Below are positions 34,361-47,545 of a stretch of 64,000 bases of DNA, piece by piece. The number at the start of each line of letters is the position of its first letter. Positions within the stretch are counted from its first letter, which is position 1. Source of the stretch: Cordia subcordata (Eukaryota; Streptophyta; Magnoliopsida; Boraginales; Cordiaceae). The stretch covers positions 198,501 to 262,500 of the forward strand of contig JAPTOF010000016.1 in NCBI GenBank assembly GCA_028554755.1, given 5' to 3'. A program made the position numbers and the translations under genes. A model generated the notes under the pieces. That model searched no databases, was not told the DNA's origin, and saw only the letters and a list, made by a program, of their open reading frames with translations.

Positions 34361-35918
34361 TAATTGAGAGATGACATCGTAGTGTTTTACCCAATTATCT
34401 TTCTTTGTCTATGATTTTTATAGATAAAATGACTTGTATAATTAATCTTATTTCCGTACATTTTAGAACATGAAGATGTAATATTTGAGGAAATTAAATG
34501 AAAGACAACTAGATGATATATATAACTGAAGTCTTGGCTAATCGTCAACTTTTTTTTCACTCTGTTGTAAGTTTTAAAAAGTGAACAAAATTTACAATTT
34601 GATTACTTCCTTCTATATTTTATTTTCTTCAATACTGAAAATGCAACGAGTTTATACATTTTTTTTTTTGAGAGAAAAGAGGGGTTGACCCCTTGACCGT
34701 ACACATATAAAACTGATCATAAAACCCAAATTATCATAAATTAATTAATTATAAATTATAGCAAATTATATTGTCTAATAATAGAATTATTGAAACGAAC
34801 GATTGAAACCAAATCGAGGTAGCATTAAAGTTTCATTTGACATTGTTGACCATTTCGGGTATAGAAATTTCTATTATGAGAAATATCTGGAATCCAATAG
34901 TTCGATAAAAAAAAAAAAAAAAGAAGATAAGCAATTATTGGTGAGGGATCGACTTTTATGGAGAAATATATTATAGTTTTAATGTTTATAGATTGTTTGT
35001 GTAACAAGTAATGACTATTTGATGCCGTAATAGGTATCCTAAAATCTAATTTTGAAGATTTCTTATATTAGTAAATTCAAAGCTATGACTAACCTAGAAG
35101 AAAGGTCACCAAATATAAAATTTTTCGTCAAACTCTATATATGTTCATATACTTTCTATTCTTTTTTTTTTTTTTTTTGTCCATGATCCTTCCTACCTTA
35201 AGTTGAAAAGGCACAAAAAGAAAAATATATGATAAAAGAAAATTACATAAAAAATTGACATCCCTTTTTCGGTGTATTGTGTGTGAAAGATTGTATTTAC
35301 AAATTTTAATACGAACGTTGTTCGACATAAAAGTAGAATCTCGTTGGTATTCCTTTGTATATGCTTAGTACTTTATTTTTCATTTTTTAAATTCTTTTTT
35401 TATGGAAGATTATATGCCAAGACCAATCTGTAGAGGTGTGTGTATATGTAGACTGCAGTTGGTATGTCCATTAAAGCCTCAAACATTCTTTCGTAGTAAA
35501 GTTTCCTAGATGAGTTTATGGTGTTGCCAATTTTAGCACCATTGCGTTGGTTAGTGCCTTCCATTATATTGTGATTAGCTTATGGCTCACGAGAAAAATT
35601 TTATTTAATAATTATCAAAACTATCCTTCATATTTTACTTGAAACTGTCAAAAGATGCTGGCACATGTTTAGCAATTACAAGATTTGGCCACTAATATTT
35701 GGGTAAGTCATGTACATTAAAACCAATTATTCCCCTATAACATTTTGCTCAAGGGTGATACTAGTTCAGCCTACTTGAATGTTCATTTGGAATTTGGAAT
35801 ATAAATAAAAGAGTACTAAATGTTTTACTATATAGCTAGTGCCTTTCATTTTAAATGAACTCCAAAAGTTAGTGATCTTCTTGGAGAAAATTGCTTCAAT
35901 TCTCATGGTTATTTTTCA
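34361..35918. other. 3' flank of RR-B
   Basis: AT-rich, with poly-A/T runs near 34660, 34910 and 35160. No gene is supported. Confidence 0.5.
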
Positions 35919-37488
35919 TCAAATAAGGGTTGAGGACGTCTCTTGGTTAGCCTGCTGATGATGACCGTTGCTTTCCATGTCGGATGTTATGGAGCTCTGC
36001 GAAACCAAATGAAAAGTATCTTTGAGATGTAAGAGACTTGCAGAGAATATATATCAATGCAGAAATCTTTGAAAATTAATTAATGCATATATATAACAAG
36101 CGAAAATGGGAATTTCATACGTAATGTGTGTAGTCATATAAAAAGAAATTAATAAAAAATGAAAAAAGCAATTGACTACATAATAAGTATATCAACCTGC
36201 CGGTCGGGATGGGAGAAAGGTTGCTCAGCTCCAAATTAATGCCATGCGGAGGATTTGGTGCGGCAGTGTGATCATCATCATCGCTGGTGGTTGGTCCTTG
36301 GCACACATCACTGCTAATATTATTATTGAAGTTTGCAAAGTAATTATCCATGTCCTCCCGATCCTGATTATCATCATTGAAGAAGTAGCAATCTGATGGG
36401 TGCTCTCTCCTGGTGCAGGTAGAACCCATCACAACTCGCGAATTTGTCGTCGTCCTTGGTGTAGCAATACTCAACTCAGGTGTAATTGTTGGGTGATGAA
36501 TACCATGATGATGATGAGTAGCAGTGCCAGCTGATCCAGCTGATGATGGATAATCGGCCAAATTCCCATCATCACCACCACTTGCGTTTGCAGCGGCCGC
36601 CATGCTAATTTCATGAATGTTGTGAGAATAACTCCGTGCGCCAGCAGTACTAGTTCCAATATGATCATAGTACAGCTGATGATGGGGCTCCAGCTGATCA
36701 TCACGACTAGTCTCTCCAGCTCTTCCAAAGTTAATGATGTTATTCCCAGCTGCTCCTGATGATGATGCATAGATTTCATGATAATCAGGCCGAGCTATCA
36801 AGTGATCCATCAGTTGCATCTCCATGGAAGGTGTAGCAGCAGGAACATCATTAATATTAAGAGGCGCCATTCCAAACCTTCTTCTTCTTCTTCTTCTTCT
36901 GGAATTACAATATTCAACACTTGAAGGCCGCGCTTCATCGTGGCCATGGGTACTACTACACGAATAACTGATCTTACGCTCTCCTGGACCTCTCCAGTTG
37001 TCATTCCGACATTTCTGAAATGAAAAAGAAATAAACAAGTTATATAATACATACCTTATCATCATGATGTACACAGGCAGGGCCATTTTATATATCTCTC
37101 TCCTAGGGCTTTTTATATATGTATAATTATGTTATATTAATCTCAATTTGTCCTTTAAACTTGGTTGCATCATTAAAACTCAAAAAGCTGGCGAACCTGG
37201 AGATGGCTGGCAACTTGCATTCTCGTTATACCAGGAACATTCATGACCTCCAAAATCTCCTTCGGGTAGCATCCTATTTAATATTTTAGTAGCTAGGTGA
37301 ACATTATACGATACAATCAAAATGCAATACATATATATAGCGTTAAATAGATATAAATTGAAATATTGAATTTGGCTATAGATATGTATATACCGCCTTC
37401 ACCAAGTTGATGAACAGCATCCATAAACTTAGCATGCAGTTCCTCCGTCCATTGTGCACAAGGCTTTCTGATCTTGACCCTATGATTA

Positions 37489-37522
<34 letters not shown>

Positions 37523-40500
37523 GATTATTATGATTATGATTATGATTATGATGATGATGATGATGGTGATGCTGTAGTTCTGTAGATTCTTGCTGATGAT
37601 GATCATAATCATCACCATCTGTGCCCCTGCCGCCTCGCCTCCTAATTGTTCCGCAACTTTGTGGAGTGCTGTTGTTGTTGTCGTCGTCGTCTTCTTCACG
37701 AGGTAATATATGACGACTTGATCTGATTTGCTCCCTTAAGACATGTTGCCACAAATACATTGAAGTCTCCACGCTTACTGGCTTCTGAATAAAAAGGGAG
37801 GCGCCTCTTTCAATAGCCACCCTTGCCAGCCCCTCGTTTTCCTCGTCCGACATTACTTCATTTTCAAGCATAGATTAATTAATTAAATGATGTCATAGAA
37901 ACAAAAAAAATAATAATAATCAAGGTTCAATAATTAACTAAGTAATTATACTCACAAATCACTGGCAAGTCCATTTTCATTGCGTCCTCGAGTAGTTGAA
38001 AGCCATATGAGTCTGGCGAGTGAACATTGGCCATAACTAGGTCAAAATGCTCATTTCCCTTTTGGAACAACAAAATTGCAGAAGAGGCAAGCTCAACCAC
38101 TGTGACTAAATCACATGAATTTGAGTAACAAATTAGTGTGAGAGTATGTATAAAAGCTAATGCATAGACACACTCATATTTTTATTATTAAGAATTTTGA
38201 AGTTCCATCATAAAAACTAATCGGTGGCCCAAGACCTTATATAGTGATTTTAAATCTTGAGATTTTTTAGTGTGGGCAGTCTTTATATGTTGTAACACCC
38301 CCTGGCACATGACCAAGAATAGTGCCTGTACCACTTTGATGATTGGATTTAGATAGTTGACGACCTGGACTGCAAGGATGGGCTGCCACGTGATTGGATG
38401 TGCAGTATGAACAAACTTACGTGACCATGAGCGTAGCGCGAGAACTGGACTAAAAGCCCAGCTCTGATACCATGTTACGAATCATGATATTCCATTATAT
38501 ACACCAATTGGTTAATATGAGGTGTGGCCTTATATAATGACTGCAAATCTCGAGATTTTTTGACATGGAAAGTCTTTATATGTTGTAACATTTATAAAGC
38601 TTTTGATGAGAAATCTCAGCGATAATAATACAACCAATAGATATCATCACATTCTTTTAATCATTGACTTGTGACTCTTCATCTCTTGATGAACATACTA
38701 AAGTACTTTCCAAAAACAAATTACAATAAACTTTGCTTCTTCGGATTGACTTTCTCTAAAAGTGGTTTGACTTAAAAGTTATTAAAGCAAAAAAAGATCA
38801 TTGTGCATTATAGTGGATGAAGCTCACGTTGCAAAAATGAATATTGATTGGAGTTTGCCTGACTCGACCCGTGCAATATAGGTACCTATCGAGCACGGAA
38901 TCGATCCAATCAAACTCCGATCGAAGCTTATTGGGTCGATGTTGGATTCGGGTTACGTTATTGAGACTTTCAATAGGACTTTAATGGATTGAATCTCAAT
39001 CATCAAACATCTTATTTAAAATCTCGTTGCCATAAAAAGTTTGAATTCGACTCTAGTACTACCAATGACAAAGCTTATATAAACACCTTAGTTTTAGAAG
39101 GTTCAGGTATCAAATTTTTTACTATACACGTTCTCAAAAATAGTACTAGTCAACCTAACTTAGGCCTATTTTTGAAAGCTCTAGCAGAATTGAGCATCGA
39201 AGACTATTTGGTTGATACCACACCATTGTCATTAATTATTTGACCCTTACATTTCTTTTTTCTATAGGTCCACCCAATTCGGGCTAGCAAGAAGGTCGAG
39301 TGAGAGTGACATCTGATAATCTCGCATCATCAAACATATCATACATTTCCATGTGTTTATTCAACTCTAAGGGGACATTAGTCCTGTAATCTTATAGGAT
39401 TTTCGAGAATGCAAAACTAGCAATGTTGGATTCACATGTTTGGTTCGCAGAATAAAAAAATACTCTTGACATGAAGCAGTGGGGATCTTACATTTGGAAC
39501 TATAGGAATGTGTCAAACACACTAAAAAACAAAAATACCCATATTAGTAAGAATAAAATTAATTTTTTAATTATTTTTTTTTCTAACGTGCACATTTGAT
39601 CAACGAACACAAGGTGAAACACAAACGGTCAAGACTGTACACACATTACACATACTAAGTACGCATTACACATATGTCCTGCATACTATAAGCACTAAAC
39701 TTATATAAATTGCACATATTACATACACTATCCACGTATACTACACATATAGCACACATATATTACATACATAACACACAATACTTGCACATATTGCACA
39801 CATATATTACATGCAAAACATACCCATCACACATATTATACATGTTGCGCACATGGCACACAAACAAATTTGGCATCTTTATTCATTTAAAAATAGGGAC
39901 ATTTTTGGAGAATGACTCAAAATCTAAAAAATGTTGAGTTTAGATCAAACATAACAAGTGAATTACTAGTAACTATCCTTAATTTTTTTAAGGAAAACTT
40001 TTAGCATACCAAACATACAAACATTCCTGAAAATCACACTCCTATTGAATGTCATTCCTGGAAACAAAAACCCTTTTCATGAACTACACATTTCCAATGA
40101 GTAACCTCAATGCAATTTATTTTGTTACTCATGAGCACACTAATTTTATTTATTTAGTCTCCTAGTTAATTGAGTAGGACTAAATCATGCATTTTATATT
40201 GGTAAAACTTATGGAAGATAGAATTTTATTTATTAAATCAATAATGGAGGTTAGAGGAGGGATATCAAATATGAATCCTGTCTCAGATTTCCAATTGTAG
40301 CATGTTGCAGTATATGTATGTATGTATGTATCTATATATATATAGACACATACACACACCACTTTAAAATGCTTTTTCGACTAATTAGTATGTATGTGTT
40401 CTTATTAATGTAATGCACGTAATATTGAATAAAGTCTGCAGAATTATTAGAAAAATATTGTAATGGAGCACTAAGATATTTCTCTATGACCGTGTAATCA

Positions 40501-43500
40501 CCGAGTCAATTATAAATGATAGGATTGACTAATAGACTGGTATATAAAGCAAAACCAGAAGGTATTTCATGCTTTATAGACTAAAATAAGGGGTTGAAAC
40601 TAAATCAAGAAAGCATTAATGTTTCATTTGACTTTATTGACCATTTGGCATATTGAAATTAATAATATGTCAAAAAAATTTAGGAACGAAAATAGTATGC
40701 AATAAGTTGAAAGTAATATCATATATGTACATTTTTGGCAATATTTTCTAGCATGTCCTTGTGGTAGAGACTGAAAAAAGACAAGCATAAATGGCCAAAG
40801 AAATAAAAAGAGAACAATTTTTTAGAATAACATAATATAACGTTAATGCTTGAATGATTGATATAGGCCCCCTAGAACCAAAATCCCAAGGTTTTATATT
40901 TAATAAGTTTAACGTTTTGGCTACCCCACAAAATTGGTATACCCAAATTCATAATAATTAATCAAACTCTATGATCATACTTTCTATGACCTATTTATTT
41001 CCAAGCATAAAGAATATGATAAAAGAGGACTAAAATAAAGTTCAATATTTCTACTCTTGTATTATGACCATCATATATATATGCCCATTAAAGTGTTTAG
41101 AGTACTCAACATTTATATTCAGTATCCATATACGCTTGTCTATTCGATAGGGTAACAAGCAACATTAGAAACCTTACGAATTTATTCTAGTGGAGTTACT
41201 ATGAACATTATGTGAGTATGATATGAAGAAAAAGAAGCAAACATGCAGAAAATTATGGAGTAAACTATCATGTTTCTCTAACACTAACTTATTGGTATTT
41301 CTCTTAAATTTTAACTTATCTATACTCAAATCATTTTTTATTGATTAAAAGAGTTCAAATACAAGGTGCGTGTAGCATAGTCTAAACACGAATCTTCAAA
41401 ATCATATTTGAGTAGTTACCAGAAAGAAATGAAAGTTCTTCTAGTGAGTTAAAAATAAGATTCTAATGATTCTTCCTTATGTTGATTGATGACAGAAACC
41501 CAAAAAAAAAAAAAAAAGGAAGAAAGTGAATCAACATGGTAATAGAAACTTTCCTTTGAGAAGTCAAAGAATAAAATGATAGAGAAAATATATAAGAGAA
41601 GAGGGTATTTTACTAATATAGGGTAATTGCAATAACTTCAATAATATTGCAAAAAGTTAGTCTATGAATTAAAATATATAGAACTATTGATATCTTTTTT
41701 TTTTTTTCCCCTCTTTCGCTTCTTTTCAATTTAGTTTAAGAAGACTAATTGCTTCAGATATTATTTCATGATGGACAAACATAAATTATGATGTCCTTAT
41801 GTATGCCATGACTAATAAATATCCATGAAGTGAAAAGGAAAAATGCAGCCATAAATTTTACAGAGTTAGAAGAGTGAAAAGGAACTAACGTTTCTTTTTA
41901 AGAAACTAATTGGTCAAGATAAAATTTGTGTACTAGGATCGGACAATTAAGTAAGAAGTGATAGATATGTAAAAAAAGGGTTTTTGAAACCCTAAAAAAT
42001 CTAAAAAGAATTGGAATTTGAAAGAAGAATTATTCTTGGGAAGAAAGAAGTGGACAATATATTCTTATGGCTCTAGAACATTTCCTATTTTAATTTTTTG
42101 ATTAATCATAGAAAATAATGGAAGATAACTGTATCATAAGTCTCGCAGTTTGCACGTGGTTAAAAGTTTCTTCTTTTTTTTTTTTTTAGTTTAAAATATA
42201 AAAGGAAATGATAAAAGCATATGTAAAAATTGGTCCAGAAATAAATGTTTACTTTCAAATAAATGACATGGAAGAGTTTAAAGAAAGTAAAATGATTATA
42301 TATATCTTTCATATATACATTCTTACATTTTACGGGTATGCTTGATCTTATATGAAATAAAAACATAGTGTTCCTCAAACGAAGGTGAGGCATCCAGTTC
42401 GTTATCTTGAATGAATCAATCGATGATATATGTGTTAGGATTTGCATGCTCTATAAACCGCTAATACTTGGTATTTTGTAAACTAAATACCTTATTATTC
42501 TTATTATTGGATTCTTCACCGTTTTATTTCTTTAGACCCTCCCAACCCAACCCCTTGTTATCATGGGATACGAACCTAGAATCACACTTTTGAGAGAAAT
42601 AATGTTAACCACTTAAGATATCCCTTATTCCTTTTTCACTATTTTATGTGAGATACTTTATAATAATACATAAGATGGTGTATGTATGAAGGTCTATTAC
42701 TCAAATAAGTGACTTAGGTATGCAATGTACCTGGTCCAAGCTATGGCTATCTGTGTCATAAATCTAGTCCACAACTGGATGGTAAAGTTAGATGCTTTAT
42801 TGGTATGAGGCTATAATAAACAAATCTCTTTATAGTGTAATATAATTAGCCATTTGAGGTCTTTTTAGACTCTCACTAGTGCGTATATCATATATTGGAC
42901 AAGGACCATTTAGGGTATGTCTCAGACGTTATTCTGTATGCGTTTCTTTGCAGGTCTTTGGACTTCTTTTTTATTATTATATGTGCATATTGGATCCTCT
43001 AGCATATTGTTCTTGTTGTATAATCAAATTCCCTTGGGCTTGATTAGGTAACGTGCTTGTTTCGTGACAAATTAGGTATATATCAAAGCCAAATTCATTT
43101 CTAGAAAGAAATTGAGACAAGAAAGAACAGTAAATTTGATCGTGCAAGAATTTAGTGACTAATAAAATTGCATACTCCTAAAGGTAAACTTTTATCAAAG
43201 AGATAGATCTCCAATATATAGAGACCTTTTTATAACATTGAATACATTCAATATTTTTATGAAATAAAAAGCAAATTTTTCTCAAGTTTTTAACAAGAAC
43301 ACAAAATCAAGTTTATCTTGAACATGGATATCATTCATCACAAAAATTAAGTTTAGCCTACCTCTATATGAGCAAGCCTCTAGCATTCTTGCAGTTGCTA
43401 TAAGACACTCTTTATCATGGTCAACCAACAAGACATGGACCTCACTTGCAAATGTATGATATGTAATAAATGCATCATTTGGACCTTCATGGGATCGAGA

Positions 43501-43521
43501 AGTTTCTCCCTGCTCCCCCAT
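35919..43521 (-). CDS. Pseudo type-B response regulator with GARP/Myb domain (RR-B), tandem paralogue of RR-A
   Basis: Exons: 43521-43362, 38105-37956, 37855-37394, 37273-37197, 37014-36197, 35994-35919; 1743 bp, 580 residues. Exons 1, 2 and 4 have exactly the same lengths as in RR-A. The receiver starts VHVLLVDHDKECLIATARML and keeps the Lys in FIQKPV, but the phosphoacceptor is Asn (FDLVMANVHSPDSYGF). Exon 3 carries a long His/Asn homopolymer stretch just before the DNA-binding domain (WTEELHAKFMDAV, YPKEILEVMNVPGITRM, QVASHLQKCRNDNWR). Exon 5 has an eight-Arg run near its start (likely nuclear signal) and a Ser/Asn/His-rich tail. The last exon acceptor was chosen as gcagAG|CTCC because it gives a 24-residue tail; the AG two bases earlier would stop after two residues. 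Intron 1 is 5.3 kb and holds a TRIM element. Confidence 0.88.
37487..37572 (-). repeat. In-frame (AAT/CAT)n coding array in RR-B exon 3
   Basis: It encodes about eight His, alternating Asn/His, then about twelve Asn. It separates the receiver/linker from the GARP/Myb domain. RR-A has only a short Asn run (SSNNNDN) at the same place. Confidence 0.9.
38186..38590 (-). mobile_element. TRIM (terminal-repeat retrotransposon in miniature) in RR-B intron 1
   Basis: LTRs are 38186-38297 and 38473-38590 (about 112 and 118 bp, diverged). They share the block ccttatata(g/a)tg, aaatct(t/c)gagatttttt and agtctttatatgttgtaaca. The right LTR has perfect TGTTAC/GTAACA ends. On the minus strand, TGGTATCAGAGC (38472-38461) directly follows the 5' LTR as primer site, and ccaggggg directly precedes the 3' LTR as polypurine tract. 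The flanks are TTTAT on both sides. The 175-bp interior has no coding sequence. This is the full layout of a TRIM. Confidence 0.8.
39645..39860. repeat. Acacatatta-type low-complexity array
   Basis: Imperfect repeats of acacatattacatac-like units occur over about 200 bp. Apparent coding frames here are artefacts of the repeat. Confidence 0.7.
42541..42630 (-). mobile_element. SINE-like relic with pol III box motifs
   Basis: The minus strand reads cttaagtggttaacatt (box A-like) followed about 30 bp later by aggttcgtatccca (box B-like). The same arrangement appears at 48480-48595. Confidence 0.45.
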
Positions 43522-44910
43522 AAATGAAAAATGTCTTTTTGAAAATGACTCGCTGATGGAATTTGGTTCAACGTCAGAAAGAAAAAGACACAGAAAGCAA
43601 AGAGGAAAGACAAAGGAAGAGAGGTAAGAGGACGAGAAAACAAGGAATGAGGAGGAAACTAGCAAATCACCGTCATGGGAAGTGGTTCAGTGGAGTTGGA
43701 GAAGTTTTGAGTCTTAAAGACGGAGGGAGAGATGCATTTATGGAGAACTCTCACACGGTCATCCAACAAGACTTTTTCTCTTTGTACTTACCCTCCTTGT
43801 TTGTTTGTTCATTTGTTTAGTATAGAAAAATAGGATATCTTTTTATAGTTTATGCTGTTGAACCTGTTGTAACGTTTGTCTCGGGTCATGTGTAAATTTG
43901 ATTTAAGGAACCCCAATAGTGGACTCAAAGGTCACTACTAGTTAAATCATGACTCTTATTCATTAAGATTTGAGGTCCTACTTATTGACCAAACATGACT
44001 TTAAATCTAACTAACTTTAGCGAAGTATTAATTGCTTTTCAATTATGATAATTTAAGGCTTTCATATTGATGAACTTGTTACATAATCATCAAAACATAA
44101 TGTAGCTAATTTAAGTGTAATTATATTGTCATTTAGTGGGAAGTAATAGAAATGAACAACAATTGTAGATTTAATGTTAATTAGGGGTACAATTTGGATT
44201 GGATATACTTGGCTTTATAGTATACACTAGCGTATAACTCGTGGACGGAGAGAAATGGGTCTTTTAATATTTTTTATTTATTATTAATAGCCAACTCTTG
44301 CAGTATATGCAAGAGTAAGAATATAAATATATTTTATACAATTTAATTCTTGATAAGCTTTCATATTTTTTATAAAATATAGAATAACTGAACAAAACAC
44401 TTAAAATTAAGAAAGCAGATTAGAAAATAATTTTACATTGATAGAAGGAATGGACTCAATGTCCTTTTGATGGGAAAAAGCCATTTAAATGACGAAAAAA
44501 TATATATTTATATCTCTTATGTATTAAACAAAAAAATCATGGGAAAATTGCTCTCAGGTGAGATATAGATATGGATATTTATTATGTAGGAAACAGGGGA
44601 AGAAAAAGCATGGACTCTCCTACCCGCTCGTGCGCGGGTATCAACCTAGGAAGGATAAATTTAAGGTTTATTGGTAAATCATAATCAACTTCCTTTTGTA
44701 GTACCTTAACTACAAGATAGTTTAAAAGTTTTCCAAAACTTTGTTTATATTCCTATTGTTATGTTATAAAAGTCAAAGTGATTATCCTACTTTTCTTTGA
44801 AACGTCAAACTCTTTTTGAGAAAGCATTAATGATAATCATCTTTTACTAAATTAAATGTTAATGAATCATCACATGACCAATTAATTATTAGTTATATTT
44901 ATCAAAGTAA
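43522..44910 (-). promoter_or_regulatory. RR-B 5' flank, partly conserved with RR-A
   Basis: The leader next to the start is purine-rich on the plus strand (pyrimidine-rich in the gene sense). 43890-44130 and 44740-44910 align with the RR-A flank. A related piece recurs at 46560-46710. Function is not shown, but shared promoter sequence suggests overlapping expression. Confidence 0.55.
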
Positions 44911-45654
44911 AAAGTTTTATAAAATTGTTATGCTGCTTTAAATAGCTAGTTATCTAGGGTAAATTGATTGTGGCCAAATTAAGCATTTAGCAAAGACAAC
45001 CTCATTTCCCTACCATTTATATTGTCAGTTTTGGCCAGTTGGTCATCCATAAAATTAAGACTACTAATATAGGGAAAGATAAAGATGCTATGCATATTTT
45101 CCTTTGGGATGTTAAAGAATGTCCATTGATTGATAAAACATTTTTATTCTTGTCAAATTCTTAATTTACATCACATTTATTTAATGTAGAACAGGGCAGA
45201 ACTAGGGGCCGCACGGCCCTAGCTCTTCCCTACCCCCGAAAGTGTCGAAAAAATATATGTTAGTGTATAAAATTTTTGAAAATAAATTCTACTTATAGGC
45301 CCCTTTAATTTTTTCTGTTCTTTTCTTTTGTACGAAAGTATTCTCATAATAAATTTTGGTAATTTTTTTTCTATATAGATAATATTTTAAAGATTAAAGT
45401 TTTGTAGTAAATAAGTAATTTTAGCGAATAAGTTCTAATAATCCTTAATTTATTTATTTCGTTGGTTAGGTACTCAGAGTAATTTTTTTTGGCAAGATAA
45501 ATTAAAAAAAATAATTTTTAAATAGCTTTCTATGAAGAATGACTGAAGATAACTATCAACGCAACTATTATGTGATTATTCCAACTATATTTTATTTTTT
45601 TGGTGAATTTTCATATATTGTTTATGTATTTATTTTGACTAAAAAATTTAATTG

Positions 45655-45835
45655 AGGACCAATAAATTATTGGTTGAGATGGTAGTAGCCTCATTCCACA
45701 AAGTGGAGAATACAAGTTTGAATATTCGGAAATACAATTGTTTGGAGGGATTTTCTTTCACTACTCTTGGTCCGATAGGGATTAGTTTGTAAGGAGAGAA
45801 AAGTCTTAGCTTAAAGCAAAAAGAGAAAAAAAATA
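45655..45835 (+). mobile_element. SINE-like relic
   Basis: ggttgagatggtagtagcc (box A-like, about 45672) and caagtttgaatattcgg (box B-like, about 45713) are spaced as in tRNA-derived SINEs and followed by an A-rich tail near 45820. Confidence 0.4.
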
Positions 45836-46426
45836 ATTATAAAGGAGAGACGAAGTTAATTTAATTCCATCGACTAATTTGGTAAACTTGTCCTTATGTA
45901 ATTTTAAATTATTTCACCAAGTAGTATTTTTTTTCTGAACTTGTTTCTGTCTAAAAATCTAATATCACTAACCTATATAAATTACGCTTTGAATTTTGTG
46001 GAAGAAAAAAATAGAGAGACTTCTTAATATGTCATCAAATTAATTATCCCCATGCGTGTGTGATGAAATAAAATAACCTTGTACAATTAACCAAATTTCA
46101 TGCATATTGGATCTTGATTTAGTATCTTATTGAGACAATAAATATTTCATCAACTCTCTCTCCAATCTTTTTCCTGAAATCCAATATAATGAAAACTATC
46201 GGAAATCAAATAAAGACAACAAAATACGGGCACTCTTACGATATTCTTGTACTGGTAACCCTCAGTCTCGAGCTGGTTCTCAATGTGGAATTCAAAAGTT
46301 ATTATTACTTTTTTTACGGGGAGCTACTACATATAAATATACCTCCTTCAGTTTCGCTTACCATTTCTCCGAAAAGAAAAAAAAAAGAAAAGTGAAAGAA
46401 AGAATTAGAGAGGATTTGTTCTTATT

Positions 46427-46870
46427 ACATCTTTTTAAGATTTAAGATATCAGATAACACATGTTTATATAAATAGGATTATCAATGTCCAAAGTGAAGG
46501 CTATTGTCTAAAAGACCTGACATTAATTTTGCATTTTTGGAATAAATGTATAGTGGTAGTTTTAAAATTTTCCAAAACTGTCTTTATATTCCTTTTGTCA
46601 TGCTATAAAACTCAAAGTTTGTTTATATTCCTTTTGTCATGCTATAAAAGTCAAAGTGATGATCTTACTTTTTTTTGAAACGTCAAACTCTTTTTGATAA
46701 AGCATTAACTTTTTTGTCCTTGGTACATCTTTTTAAGATTTGAGATATTAGATAATACATGTATATATAAATAGGATTATCAATGTCCAAAACAAAGGCT
46801 ATTTTCTAAAAGACACGGCATTAATTTTGCATTTCTAGAATAAATTTATACCGGTAATTCATGAGAAATC
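46427..46870. repeat. Tandem duplication, period about 298 bp, with nested 54-bp repeat
   Basis: acatctttttaagattt followed by aaataggattatcaatgtccaaa occurs at 46427 and again at 46725. Between them, tttatattccttttgtcatgctataaaa is itself repeated about 54 bp apart (about 46566 and 46620). This is intergenic, with no gene. Confidence 0.7.
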
Positions 46871-47545
46871 GTTGAGGTTCACACAACAATTACTAGAAGC
46901 TAAGTTTTTTCATCTTAAACCAAGTTGGAAAAAAGAATGCCTTTACTCTGTTTACGAACATCACATCTATTATATATCAGTTTTGCAGGAAAGTGTATAA
47001 TGTTATCAATTTGTTTGGTATATATATTGCATTGGTTAGTAGAGTTTGTGATTTCAACTAATAATTAAAATGAAAGAAGAGATTAAATTCTACCATGTTA
47101 CAAGGTTCACATTTCAGACACGACAAAACATTTATTTTTATAATATTTTTAGCTATAGAATATATATGAACTAAATAAAGAAACGAAACGATTGACTATT
47201 ATCTACCATATTTGATTTTTGAAACTAAAAGGTCGAAAATTCCAATAAAGTGTATGCATTTCTTTTCCTTCTGTGTATACAAAACAAGCAACATCCGTGA
47301 GCTAAGGACTAGGGGTTGGTCCTTGCACCTTCCACATGATAACACTTCTCGTGATGAAAACCGAAGTTAAAGAACATACTATTTTTGGAACCATTTGCTA
47401 CATAGAGAAGATAAGGTAAATTTGAATTATAAGCCAATCCAAACAGGCTTTAAGAAAGAAATTCTTGAAAATTTTCCTAGTTGTTTAAACTCCACAAATA
47501 TGTGTATTCCTTGTCTTCAGTACAGTAAGGTGCCAATGATATTTA

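Larger units (their letters stand above)
38591..43361. other. Rest of RR-B intron 1
   Basis: Mostly AT-rich. An 84-codon open frame on the plus strand (38989-39243) has no recognised domain. 39645-39860 is a low-complexity cacatatta/cata array. A SINE-like segment lies at 42541-42630. Confidence 0.5.

Noticed and set aside
37500..37572. CRISPR-like regular repeats
   Set aside because: They are plain trinucleotide arrays in a eukaryotic coding exon with no repeat-spacer structure; no CRISPR array exists in the window.
37376..37699. Ile-rich frame overlapping RR-B exon 3
   Set aside because: It is the out-of-frame reading of the coding AAT/CAT array.
38989..39243. 84-codon frame in RR-B intron 1
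   Set aside because: No recognised domain or expression signals; kept only as a note in the intron entry.
43282..43665. Longer 127-codon reading of RR-B exon 1 with a hydrophobic N-terminus
   Set aside because: The hydrophobic part translates the pyrimidine-rich 5' UTR; the start shared with RR-A is at 43521.
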